Shown here in pieces: positions 10,702 to 20,836 of a stretch of 64,000 nt of DNA. Numbering within the stretch: position 1 is the first letter of the stretch; every line of letters starts with the position of its first letter. Source of the stretch: Telopea speciosissima (taxonomy: Eukaryota; Streptophyta; Magnoliopsida; Proteales; Proteaceae); assembly GCF_018873765.1 (NCBI RefSeq), contig NC_057926.1, positions 49,281,043 to 49,345,042 of the forward strand, written 5' to 3'. The notes under the pieces were generated by a model, which saw only the letters and a program-made list of their open reading frames with translations, was not told where the DNA came from and searched no databases. Both the position numbers and the translations under genes were made by a program.

Positions 10702-11180
10702 CCTGCTCACATTAACCGTACGAACCTCCAAGGGTGGCCTTCTTCTCCTTTTCTTCTTCCATCCCATCACCGTCCCATGAGTACAGGACAAGCCAGCAGG
10801 GTAATATACGAGAAACAACATAACTGCCTAACTCACCTGAAGCCGCCCCACCCCACCAGTTCATAATTCCTCTGCAACTTATCATATAAATTCCTTATCA
10901 TACCTATTTTATAAGAGATAAACTACATAACTAAGGTGTAAGCACACGGTTTTGATCCTAGATCAAGAGAATTGCAGAAGAAGCTATAGAGTATGAGGGC
11001 CAACAAAAGCTAACCTTGGAAGATTCCGGCGAAACTGATCTTTGTTCCTACACCAAAGAGTGATCGTCCATCACTACAAGATGACTAAGAAAAGGCGCTG
11101 AAAAATACACCAGTACAAGCAATAAAACGCGTTCAATTTACAAGATAATAAGCAAACGGGTCCTAATAAAAAGAAGGTAC

Positions 11181-11603
11181 CTGGTTTTCCTTTCTAGCAG
11201 GATGATGGTACCTGCAATTCGCTCCATTGAGACAAGTTCCAGTCTGCAGGTAATTGGAGCAATTGGTAGAATCGGGTTTATGGGGATAGAGAATTTTTCT
11301 AGGCTTTGCCTCCTCCCCATTCTCTTTGATACTATCTTCTAATCCAAGATTTTGAAACACTTCCTTTACAGTTTCCACGGTATCAAGCACTTCCTCGGTA
11401 GAACAGATACGATCAGGGACAACAGTAAAAGCAGGAACCAAAGAAGAAGAATATTGTCACTCTCTTTTAAGTACATGATCAGTAACAACAGCCGCAACGG
11501 TACCAACACTAACATCAGGGGTCGCAGAAGAAGAAGAAGAGGATACTGGCAAAATAATATTGACATTACCACTAATAGAAAGAAAGACGGGGTTATTGGC
11601 CAT
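11181..11603 (-). pseudogene. CCCH zinc-finger protein, 5' exon with in-frame stop
   Basis: On the minus strand an ATG at 11603 sits in a strong context (gccaccatgg). The frame reads MANNPVFLSI, a Ser-rich stretch and ATPDVSVGTV, then meets TGA at 11457-11459 (codon 49). It continues in the same frame through VPAFTVVPDR, an acidic helix-like part (STEEVLDTVETVKEVFQNLG) and one CCCH finger, CSNYLQTGTC-LNGANC-RYH (C-x8-C-x5-C-x3-H, an RNA-binding finger). It ends at a good donor (aaccag|gtacct, exon end 11181). The downstream exons expected for a multi-finger protein were not found. A single TGA in otherwise preserved coding sequence means a recent null allele, a sequencing error, or use of a start after the stop. 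The gene lies between two inverted copies of a MITE-bearing repeat. Confidence 0.6.
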
Positions 11604-11693
11604 GGTGGCCTTGATAAGAATGATTCTACCAGTAAGAGAAATAAAAGTTTCTGCTTCAACTCTCTAATCTTCTAGAAATCTTCTCAGAGACAG

Positions 11694-11945
11694 AGTCCCA
11701 AAGGAGAAGCTGAGGCAGGAGATAAACGAGGTGAGGCCATTAGTAAATATGCATTTTATCTGTAGTATCGGATCAATCGCTGCAAGTGCTGCACTGCCGT
11801 TGTGGTTGTAAATGAGATTATCCCAAAGGAGAAACAAAGCAGAAGATGAACGAGATGAAGATCTTAGTTAGTAATTACGCATTTTATACATGTTTTATCT
11901 GTGGAATCAGATCGAGCGCTGCAAGTGCTGCTGTTGCTGCAGTTG
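11694..11945. repeat. Diverged tandem duplication upstream of the CCCH exon
   Basis: Two related units (about 11697-11820 and 11821-11945) share cccaaaggagaa, cattttat, atctgt and gctgcaagtgctgc in order. They lie in what would be the 5' flank or leader of the minus-strand CCCH gene. Confidence 0.6.
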
Positions 11946-11950
11946 TGTCT

Positions 11951-12146
11951 GAGATTTTTGGCGGGTAACTGTCGGGTTCATCTCTCATCGTCGACTGACT
12001 CGATCGGAGAATAACGTCTCAGGTAACCGGCGATTGTTGGCGGGAGTTGAGATTTTTGGCGGGTAACTGTCGGGTTCATCTCTCATCGTCGCCTGACTCG
12101 ATTGGAGAATAACGTCTCAGGTAACCGGCGATTGTTGGCGGGAGGT
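11951..12146. repeat. 98-bp tandem duplication
   Basis: The unit begins gagatttttggcgggtaact and occurs twice, at 11951-12048 and 12049-12146, with only a few differences. It is GC-richer than its surroundings. Confidence 0.92.
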
Positions 12147-12149
12147 TTG

Positions 12150-12546
12150 TGCTGATTCGCTGTTACAGAAGAAGAAGAAGGAGAAGAAGGAGGAGGAGGA
12201 GAAGGGACAGTGATGGGATGGAAGAAGAAAAAGGAGAAGAAGGCCTCCCTTGGAGGTTCGTACCGTTGATGTGAGCAGGAAGAAGAAGAAGGAGAAGAAG
12301 GAAGAGGAGGAGAAGGCACGGTGAGGGGATGGGAGTTTTTTACAATTACCATCCAAAAGGGCATTTTGATTTTAAAAAGTTTGTGATAACGGCACACTCT
12401 TGCGATTAACCCCCTCCGTTACGGGTCTGTAACATGGGGTCAGTTAATTATTAGTATGCAATAGAGAGGGTAATAGTTGTTTCAAAGTTTTTGAGGAGGA
12501 TAATAGTAAATATGAAAGATTTTGGGATGGTAATTATAAAAAATCC
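12150..12546 (-). repeat. Right copy of inverted MITE-containing repeat
   Basis: Reverse-complement partner of 10441-10790, including the gaa-rich tract, ccttggaggttcgtacc and the MITE (about 12331-12546, ends ttttttacaattaccatcc and gatggtaattataaaaaa). Confidence 0.8.
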
Positions 12547-13233
12547 AAATAAAAATTACAATCTTACCTCAAAAATGAAATATATATTCCATGGAAAAAA
12601 CAATTCCCTGACAACCAAACACCTAAAATTATTATCCTTAGAAAAAAAATTTCACTTTACGGCAAAAATTTCCATTCCCCTTGCAACCAAACAAACCCTA
12701 CATAATGAACATGGAAAAAGAAAAAAGAAAATGACAAGCTCAAACCATAGTAATTTGCTTTCTTCCAATCTTGGGATAGGTTGGTCATTGCGTCCCCTTT
12801 GTTAGGGGAACTGGGCTGGGTAGGGAACTGGAGGGTATAAAAATCCTCCAATGCCCAGCCCATAGATGATAAATTTGGCCATGTAATGGGTATACACTAT
12901 AATTGGGGAACGAGGCAATGGTCATATGGTTTATGAACTAAGGCTTTATGGCTTTCTGCATATTAAGCCAGGCCGTGCAACTACTAGGAATGGAGGCCAA
13001 GTTTCATGCAGTCAGCCAATGGTTAAGCTGACCATTGTTGGGCTAAAAGCATTGTGGTTTTCTCGTAAGATTTATTAATGCACAACCTCGCTTTTCCATT
13101 TCCTTGATTATTTGCTTTCTTTCAATATAAACAGAGAAACTAAAACATAAACTCTTTTTCTCCCCAAGTGCCAACTCACTATCATTTTATTTTTAAAGTT
13201 TTAATTATTTTTGAGAATTTAGTTTAACCATCT
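12547..13233. other. Intergenic, hAT-like remnant then unique sequence
   Basis: 12600-12710 (acaaccaaacacc ... cttgcaaccaaacaaaccc) looks like the end of a hAT-like MITE in reverse orientation to the one near 1733. The rest is unrecognised. Confidence 0.35.
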
Positions 13234-13306
13234 GATGCTATGGTGTAGTGGTTATCACGTTAGTCTTACACACTAAAGGTCTCCAGTTCGATCCTGGGTA
13301 GCATCA
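13234..13306 (+). tRNA. tRNA-Val (anticodon UAC)
   Basis: A 73-nt cloverleaf: perfect 7-bp acceptor stem (gatgcta / tagcatc) plus discriminator A13306, a D-arm with the box A sequence tggtgtagtggttatcac, an anticodon stem ttagt/actaa around loop cttacac (anticodon TAC, valine), the variable segment aggtc, and a T-arm with box B agttcgatcct. No intron and no encoded CCA. A T-rich stretch after the gene (atttttaaattttt) can terminate RNA polymerase III. Confidence 0.93.
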
Positions 13307-14079
13307 AAACCCATTTTTAAATTTTTCGTTATTTTTGCTAAAAATTAATCATATCGAAACCAATATGATTGATCCGATACCGATTCCTTGAACTGGTCTT
13401 CTTTCAATATGGACATGAGAGTTCAATTTTACCGATTGGACATTTGAGCAAGAGAGGATGGACTGTATATAATTGTGTAATTTGAACCCCAACTAACCTG
13501 CCATGCATATATCAGATACTCACAAGGCAACATGGCTAAACCATGATCACCTTCCTAGAGTTGATTGAATTATTTTAATCAAATTCGTAAAACAAGATTT
13601 AATGGCTCTCGTTATCAATTTTAGTTTTTTTTGAATTTGCTATTTTTATTTTTTTGATGAAAGTGTAATCACACAAACCAGACACCGATCCCTTTTGAAC
13701 TTGCTAGTTGACTTCAAGTTGAATTGTTTTTCTTTCTATAGTGATAAGAGTCGATATTTTTTTAAGACCGAGTTTTCGTATACCCACAGGTTTAAATGGT
13801 ACATAAGAGACAGGGAACAGTAGAGGGGTATTATCGATCCGTACTATAGGGGCAAATGTTTATAATCATTGTTGGCTGTAATTTTCCATAGGTGCTGGAA
13901 AACTTTTGCCTTTCTTTTATGTGGAACGTCTAGCTATTGTCTTTGAGTGCGGGGTCTCAACTTAGATCAACTTGAAGGTTAGGTGGGTACACCTATTCGT
14001 GCCACATGGAAGCTCTATTGAGTCTAAAAATTGATGGAAAGGTAGACCTCTAAATTCCTACTCGCATGTGAGGTTTCAA
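13307..14079. other. Intergenic, nothing recognised
   Basis: AT-rich sequence between the tRNA and the right arm of the inverted repeat; no gene or element assigned. Confidence 0.4.
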
Positions 14080-14269
14080 ATTGAATGGAATTTGCCATGT
14101 GGTAAAATAAAACATTCCAAAATTTTGGAAAACCAAGAGCACCCGTGCATTAACATACATAGGAGAACATCATATGATTGAATTTGATTGTGAAATTTGG
14201 CAGTGGTCAATCTGATCTATACCATTCCCTAGACATGCAATACCTAGATTTTCCACATCGTCCTACCAT

Positions 14270-14605
14270 CACTACAAGAAATCCAATTTTCGTTATTAAA
14301 TATAATGATGGCGGTAGTTTCAACTGTATCCATTTTGTCAGCTAATGTGACGTTGGGGAAAAAGTGTTCCCGTCTAGCAAAATCTATTTTTGCTGACGAT
14401 TAATGTTTCCATCAGGGAAAACTCATTTTTTATGACTCTTCATAACCATGACTATAAATCCATCTATTAGGTGACCGTTGTTTATATATCATCGTAATAA
14501 AGGTGTTTTTAGACAGTATTCTATGAATTACCATCGTAAAAAACCTGTTTAGATGACAGTTTTTGTGTAACCGTTGTTAAAAATTCATATTCTAAAAAAT
14601 AGGGT
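14270..14605 (+). mobile_element. CACTA-like transposon end (right-arm copy)
   Basis: CACTACAAGAAA at 14270-14281 followed by short repeated motifs, mirrored at 1200-1532. No opposite terminus before the defensin gene. The inner limit is approximate. Confidence 0.45.
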
Positions 14606-15183
14606 AATTATTTTCCTCGACAGAAATAAGCTTATCATCTCCCTAAATTAGTAGCATTATGCATCCATCCCTTCCTTCAAATGTTTTTTAATTGAAGAGA
14701 TAATAAATATAAAGGAAAAAAAGAAGATTGTCAGACTATCGCAATTATACCTAGACACAAGAAGGGTGAAATGACCACCCTACCCTTGTGAAATAAAAAA
14801 TTCCACCATCATTGAATGCCCCGTGTGCTCCCATTAGCCTTGCACGCACAAGCACATGCACACGCACACAAATTGATCTTATCACATCCACATCATCACA
14901 TGTCAGGAAAAATTAAAAAAAACCCACATGTATACAGATTTCTTTACTAGGTACCTGTAATCTTGATTCTTGTCCCAAAAATGAAAGACCTATGTTTTAG
15001 GTGCCCTTCCTCTTCATTTCTTTTTCTATATTTTGCATAAGACCTTTCACCCAAAAAAATGGTCTCTTCTGGGAACTCACTAAAATTCTTAATTAATATT
15101 TTTTTTTTCCTTTCATACCCATCAATGTAATGTATGTATATGTGATGAGTTGAGTTCATATATCTTACTAACCTACCAAAACC

Positions 15184-15385
15184 TTAATTCAGATCCTCTA
15201 TAGCGTGTTGTCCGTAGCGGCCATAGTAGTCAGACACATCGTTACGTGTAATATCCGCCTTACTCCTGCTCGGGCAAGACGCTCGGACAAAGATAAGGCA
15301 AACATTGCACGAGGCGATGTGTCTAACCGGTATGGCCGCTATGGACAGAGCACCGTAGACGATCACGATCCACCAAAACCCAGAT
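15184..15385. mobile_element. Fold-back MITE, right-arm copy
   Basis: Palindromic counterpart of 433-632. Compared with the left copy it differs at roughly one base in five, mostly C/T or A/G, although the flanking arm is much more alike. Confidence 0.7.
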
Positions 15386-15580
15386 GAACTGGTTTCACTC
15401 TAGGTCACAACCAAACACATCCTTACTTGTACTATAAGAATATATCCCATCTCAGGAAATCCGAACTGGTGGAGGCGTGGATGACGGTGCACGCTGCAGA
15501 AGTCAAAAAATTGTCCATTTTCAAATTATTTTTTAACCAAATATTGGTTCTTTCCCAAATTTCTATGCAAAGACCGAAGA

Positions 15581-15675
15581 CACGTGAAGGTGAAACCCTT
15601 AATAATTTAAAAAATTACTGTGGTAAATCAAGAATGTTTTAGTGTGGTAACATCTTGGGAAAACGCCTATTTAAA
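15581..15675 (+). promoter_or_regulatory. Defensin promoter elements: G-box and TATA
   Basis: A perfect palindromic CACGTG (15581-15586) and a TATA-like tatttaaa (15668-15675) lie 140 and about 50 bases before the ATG at 15722. Both are kept in the inverted copy (216-221 and about 127-134). G-boxes bind bZIP/bHLH factors; a role here is inferred. Confidence 0.55.
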
Positions 15676-15721
15676 CACAGGATTGCTGTCTTCGTCTCTT
15701 GTGTATCAGAAGAAGCTATCA

Positions 15722-16109
15722 ATGGAGCGAAGCATGCGGGTTTTTTCAGCTCTTCTTGTGCTTTCATTGCTTTTCATGGCTACTGGTTCTTCTTCTTCTT
15801 CTTCTTTACTAGTCCTTTATCCTCTTTAAGTTTATAAGTTGAAAGTTCATCGTTTGAAGTTGTAGTAGTAGTAGTAGATTTTTTCTTGATTTATAACTAA
15901 TAGAGTTGGTTTGTTTTACTTGATTGATAATAGAGATGGGGCCGAAGGTGGCAGAGGCTAGACTTTGCGAGTCACAGAGTCATCACTACAAAGGGCCGTG
16001 TGGTCATGAGAAGAACTGTGCTCATGTTTGCAAAACCGAGGGATTTCATGGAGGCAAATGCAAGGGATTTGTACGTAAATGCTACTGCACCAAAACTTGT
16101 AATCCATGA
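15722..16109 (+). CDS. Plant defensin 1 (2 exons, 79 aa)
   Basis: Exon 1 15722-15785, intron 15786-15933 (gt...tag), exon 2 15934-16109, phase-1 junction inside the codon for Glu22 as in most plant defensin genes. The precursor has an N-terminal signal peptide (hydrophobic [12 protein letters not shown]) ending with VAEAR before the mature peptide. The mature part carries the eight cysteines of the CS-alpha-beta fold (LCES, GPCG, NCAHVC, GKCKG, KCYC, KTC) and the gamma-core [12 protein letters not shown]; the GxC of the gamma-core, the aromatic YK before Cys2 and the basic face are all present. Role: secreted antimicrobial (mostly antifungal) host-defence peptide. No defect seen. A polyadenylation-type aataaa is at 16195-16200. 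Its promoter and exon 1 exist in inverted copy at the left end of the window. Confidence 0.93.
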
Positions 16110-16375
16110 TCGACCAGTCAGATATTACCAGCTTCTTCTGCACAAGGGATGGCTTGATCGTTTCTTAATTTTCAGTGTTTTGATGTATTTTAAGAATAAA
16201 GTGAACCGAGTTATGTTTTGAGAATGGAGAGTTAGATTGAGATTGCTCTGCTACTAATGTGTTTTGTCACCTTCGTACGTAGTCAGTTTATGTAATATTA
16301 TGTTTGCGCTCTCTCTCTCTCTCTCCTAAATTCATCGATCCTCTTCCTATAAGTGGATGATCTTCATATGTGATT

Positions 16376-16690
16376 CACCATCCATGGGGTGTGAGACCCA
16401 GATGCTATAGATAGTTGATCCCCATGTTGGGAGCTGATCCAAACCTGGACTAAGTCCGGACTCCGGATCCTCTCCCCGTGTAGCGACGGTCTCATGTGGG
16501 ATCCACCATCCATGGGGTGCGGGACTCACACCATATAAACAGTTGATCCTCATGTGGGGAGCTGATCCAAAAATGGACTAAGTAGTCCAGATCCTCTCCC
16601 CACATAGGGATGGTCCCCACATGGGATCCACCATCCATGGGGTGAGAGACCCACCTCTTGCTTGTGGGACCTCGGTGGGTTAACCATGGA
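16376..16690. repeat. Tandem repeat, about 126 bp x 2.5
   Basis: The block ccaccatccatggggtg recurs at about 16376, 16503 and 16628 with the intervening gctgatcca, ggactaagt and gatcctctcccc in the same order, so the unit is 125-127 bp with moderate divergence. Confidence 0.8.
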
Positions 16691-16925
16691 TTCAGATATT
16701 GGTATCGAAGATGGTATCGGATTCCGTTGATACTGATCTAGATTGGCGTCCTTGTATCGATTCAAATTGGTCGATTTTCCCTCTAGTTTTCATTAAAAAT
16801 TGGGTTTTTTTTTTTTTTTTTTTTGGATTTTACCTTTGATCCAGGATCACCAAGGGTCGGGATAGGCCTCAGCCGATACCGATACAGATCCGATCTTGTC
16901 GATCCGATACCAAGACACATAGCTC
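16691..16925. repeat. Dispersed cgatacc/ggtatcg repeat
   Basis: Ends carry inverted variants (ggtatcggattccg near 16710; ccgatccgatacc near 16895) around a T-rich centre. A similar sequence with the same end motifs is at 38100-38335. Likely a non-autonomous element; type not assigned. Confidence 0.45.
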
Positions 16926-17439
16926 ATTCCAAGGGGCTAATTATTTGAAATAGGTCTAGTGTAATTCAATTTCAAGCCCCATCAATCTATTTTATGGGCG
17001 GGTTCATAAAATTTAATGATTTCGATTCAAATTTTATTTAGGAAGTTGGAAGAAATGGATCCCAATATCATATCCAAAATTTCCTGCTCAAGGACCGGTC
17101 TTACAAAGAAAATCAACGAAGGAAAAAACAAAAAGCGAACCCTATCCAATGGTGTAAAACAATCAATAGGGTTATAGGCCGATCATTTCGTGTACTCTTG
17201 CCCAAATTGAACCCAATCCCCTTTGAACCCTGTTTCCTACTAAACTGGACTAATGGATTTGTGGGCTTGGTGTATAAATCCACCCCAGATCTGTCAATTT
17301 AATCCCAATCGCAATCTTAGATAATTCGAGTATATGGGAAAATTACGGTACCGAACTCGGAGAAATATGATGATTTTCTTTTGGCATAAGAAAATGTAAT
17401 TAAATAAATATAAATATGTGCATCGTTTATTTATGAAGG

Positions 17440-17595
17440 TAGATGGTAAAGGTTGCTCCATTGTGACCAAGTGGTCATGAGTTCGAGTCTGGAAGCAGTC
17501 TCCCTGCACAAGCAAGGGTAAGGCGGGCTACAGTCATTATTACCCTCTCAAGATCCTGAATGACAATTCTATAGGTGCATTTAGAACATGTAACC
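17440..17595 (+). mobile_element. Au-type SINE
   Basis: ggttgctccattgtgacc, a box B-like gagttcgagtctgg, a caagggtaaggcgggctac block and accctctcaagatcctg follow in the order of the plant Au SINE family (tRNA-derived head, then the conserved gcaagggtaaggctgcgtac body). Diverged, with a box A-like sequence upstream. No protein is encoded; it depends on LINE enzymes. Confidence 0.7.
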
Positions 17596-17709
17596 TATGG
17601 GTTGAGGAAAACTTTGTCCAAAAACTAAAAGTATAAATTATTTGACATTATAAATATGTACAAAATTTTTGGAATAACATGAAAAGTAAGGTAAAAACTC
17701 ACAAATAAG

Positions 17710-18339
17710 TAGGGATGTAAACGGATCGAATTCGGTTGGATAGTGACATTATCATATTCGTATCCGATTATATTTGGATGGTTATCCTATCGGTTTTTGG
17801 ACGGATTCGGATAATTTTCGGATAGTGATTTTTTTAATACAGGTTCTCCTAAATGGATATGAATACGGATCGAATACGATTTTTCGTCTATCTGCTGACA
17901 TATTTACTGTCTTTATGATGAGGGTTAGGGTTGAGACTTGAGAGTTCAGTAACTACCCTTTCTTCGACTCTTCTTAGTCTTTTATTCTCTTACGTTTTTT
18001 ACTTTTGATTTTTTAATAGATATGTAATTCCATGTATCACATTGCATAAAACAATATACATAACCCAATAGCAAATCTAGAAAAAGAATCACATTATCTT
18101 AACTCATAAATTTATAAAAATAAGATAAAAAATCCAATAAGGTAACTTAAAAGTACAGACAAACTCAGAGTTATATTTCAGATATTTTATTATCGTCGGA
18201 TTGCTAAACGAATCAGATAATAATAGGTTGGATAGGGGGATTATCATATTCATATCCGATTAATTTCGGACAGATTCGGATTCTCCTAAATAGATACGAA
18301 TGCAGATCAAATACGGATTTACAAATATCCATTTACATC
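17710..18339. mobile_element. TIR element, ends (TAGG)GATGTAAAYGGAT, 630 bp
   Basis: Starts tagggatgtaaacggatc and ends with the inverted gatatccatttacatc. Interior cggattcgg/ccgaatac motifs are repeated in both orientations. A direct aataag flanks both sides (17704-17709 and 18340-18345). A related element with cleaner ends is at 53341-53586. Confidence 0.65.
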
Positions 18340-18345
18340 AATAAG

Positions 18346-20350
18346 ATCACCATGATAGAAAAATTGAAGGCAAAAGTTCTTCAAAACAGGTCATATGATA
18401 AGTTTACCAGGGTTGCTCACCAATTTTTCGCCACGTAGTGGGATGTGGTGGTAATTCTGACCATTGAAATAGATAGGTCTAAATTAGATTGGCCCATGTT
18501 ATATTTTTAGGGGCTAATTAAACCAAAAGCCTTCACCTATGTGGACATACATCATTGTATTTATTGTCAACTATCCACGCACACCAGCTTGCTTTTGCGC
18601 TTGTCTTGTAGAAGCAAGCCTTAGGCTAAGGTCTCAGCTTCAAGCACCCACACCGCATTTGCTCATACAACTTCTCTTAGATTTTCAAGATTTTATTTTG
18701 CCACTGTGCATTTAAGCTGAAATTCGACCCGGATGAGTTCTTTGAGGTCTATATGTCCACAAAATTTGAACCCATTTGATTTGGCAAGTGATAGAATCTT
18801 AGACTATCTTCTCAAGTTTATAAGGATGGTTTGTCTTCGGTAACTTAGCCCATTTTTTAAAGTACTACTTCAAATATTTATTTAAAAAAAAAATTTGATA
18901 CTATGACAAATAATTCATGATTAGTATGATAGTTTACTGACCATTAGATCTACATATATTGGTCATTTCAAGAGATTTTCAACCTATGCTTAAAAAAAAA
19001 GGTCATGCAATAGGAAGTCTGGGAGCTATATCTCGTTCTAGCGTTCATGACCCACGAATCCTTAAGATAAAGAAAATCTTAATTCCAATGGAAAAGCAAA
19101 GCAAACAAAGCAATTAGATTATAAACTTCAAGATACTCTATTTCATCCAAACCAATCCTTATATTAAGAGGTTGGATTACATAAGAAAAGGAAATCTAAA
19201 TAAAATAGAAAACAAAATATTATAGAAAATAAAATAGAAAAAAATTTCGGAGGTTGCATAGACTCGTTGAACATGCGAATTTGACTATGAAAAGTGAGTC
19301 CAATGAATGCTTTTATTGAAAAGCCTATAGAGCATTGATTGTCCTTCCTGAAAAGATTTTTGACCCGTAGTCATCCTAACAAAAAATTATGACAACTGAA
19401 AATTGAGATAAAAAATTAATATCTTTGTCCTGATTGGATGGATTTCTACTAAATTAATCAGTCTAAAAAGAGTAGATGTTTTCCACCATGCTAGTGTGAG
19501 CTGTCTCACCATTTCGCATGTGGGAGACTATTTTCATATTAATTTAGGGAGGCCCATGTGGTGTGGGAAGAGACAGTGTCAATGTGGGGTTCACTAATCA
19601 AAATGTGAAAAGGCATGGGAAGAAGTTCCAAAGAGGTGAAAACATTGACTCTGCCTTTTTCTATTACGCTTAGAAATCCTTTTTCTTTTACGCTTAGAAA
19701 TGTTTAGGATCTGGTACCGTATCGTTCCGTTGACAATTGAGGCCAGGACTTATGTTTGCTGTCATTAATTAAATGGGATGATACTGAGATTGACATCTTT
19801 GATAACAACACTGGTACAGATATAAACCCATATCAAATATCGGGAACCGTTTGGTACCTTCCCTAGACCCCGCAGCCACTGGATACACCCTTTATAGAAT
19901 CACTAGCTGAGCACTCAAATAACAAGCTAGCCATGTGATGCATTTCTAAATCTCATTACCCGATACAGCACCGATTCGATCAAATTACTCTCGATCTCTG
20001 CCATATGAGCAAACATGATTCGAATCTAAAATCGTGCCCACCAATGGTCGGCGAAAAGGGTTATCTAAAATAGAATAAAAAAATTAACTGAAGATAACTT
20101 AGAAAATTAATTACCATTAATTAAGCGTTAACATCAATAAAACGCCATAAAATGTTGTAACAGTCCTCGTAAGGAGTTTCCCCATTTTGAATATCCACCG
20201 TTGGATGGTCATGGAACTTGTGACAGGAGAGAGAATCCATACGACGACCATTACAATGGTCGGGATTCTCTTTCATTGGTAAGCACAGCTTGGAGGCGTT
20301 ATCTAAGTAGGACTCACGTGATTTCTCTTTTTTTAATGGGTTACACCAAA
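18346..20350. other. Intergenic, nothing recognised
   Basis: AT-rich with short frames only; 19690-19880 has a cgatac/ggtacc-rich piece that may be another degraded dispersed repeat. No gene supported. Confidence 0.4.
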
Positions 20351-20354
20351 AAAA

Positions 20355-20715
20355 AAAAATTATACAGTCACCCCTTGGTTTTTAAACGAAACTCAGATCA
20401 CCCCTTGATTTAGACTCCAATATGACAAATTAATCTCTATCGTTAGTTTTATCTTGTTAAATGATGATGTTAGCCAGTTAAATAAATTTAAATCCCTAAA
20501 CTACCCTTGATCAATGTTGAAGATGAAAGAAGGATAGTATTATAAATTTAATTCTAATGTTTTAATATAAGGATAAAATAGTCTTTTCATATCAATAACT
20601 AACAGCAGACTAATACCATTCCTATAGAAGGGGTGATTTAAGTTTTTTCAAAAATCAGGGGATGATTTGAGTTTCGTTTAAAAATTAGGGGATAACGTGT
20701 AATTTACCCTTTTTT
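20355..20715. mobile_element. MITE with about 50-bp inverted ends in the defensin 2 promoter
   Basis: The left end (tatacagtcaccccttgg, tttaaacgaaactcagatca) is mirrored at the right (atgatttgagtttcgtttaa, ggataacgtgtaatttaccc). The element ends about 50 bases before the TATA box of defensin 2, so it forms part of that gene's proximal promoter. Confidence 0.7.
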
Positions 20716-20764
20716 AATTTTCTCAGGGACCACTTGTTCCCTAAAGTAGGAGTTTAGAAAAGCT

Positions 20765-20771
20765 TATATAA
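20765..20771 (+). promoter_or_regulatory. TATA box of defensin 2
   Basis: tatataa, 66 bases before the ATG at 20837, followed by a ctctctcttt-rich leader. Confidence 0.6.
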
Positions 20772-20836
20772 GACCCACCATGGTTGCTTTCCTTTGTATT
20801 CTCTCTCTTTCTCTCTCTCATAACACATAGAGATCA

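Larger units (their letters stand above)
10441..10790 (+). repeat. Left copy of inverted MITE-containing repeat
   Basis: Matches the reverse complement of about 12190-12546: same MITE (10441-10630), the same gaacctccaagg segment and the same ttc-rich tract. The MITE itself has inverted ends (ttttttacaattatcatccc at the left, gtggtaattataaaaaact at the right). The CCCH zinc-finger exon lies between the two copies. Confidence 0.8.
14080..15801 (+). repeat. Right arm of large inverted repeat
   Basis: Reverse complement of 1-1723. Contains the CACTA-like terminus, the fold-back MITE, and the promoter plus exon 1 of the intact defensin. Similarity starts at ttgaatggaatttgcc. It reaches 15801, where the left copy leaves the window, so the true arm is probably longer. 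Confidence 0.93.

Noticed and set aside
10556-10821. Frames with long Phe or Lys runs
   Set aside because: Translation of a (TTC)n microsatellite.
16347-16765. Two related minus-strand frames
   Set aside because: Readings of the 126-bp tandem repeat; no family motif and no start context.
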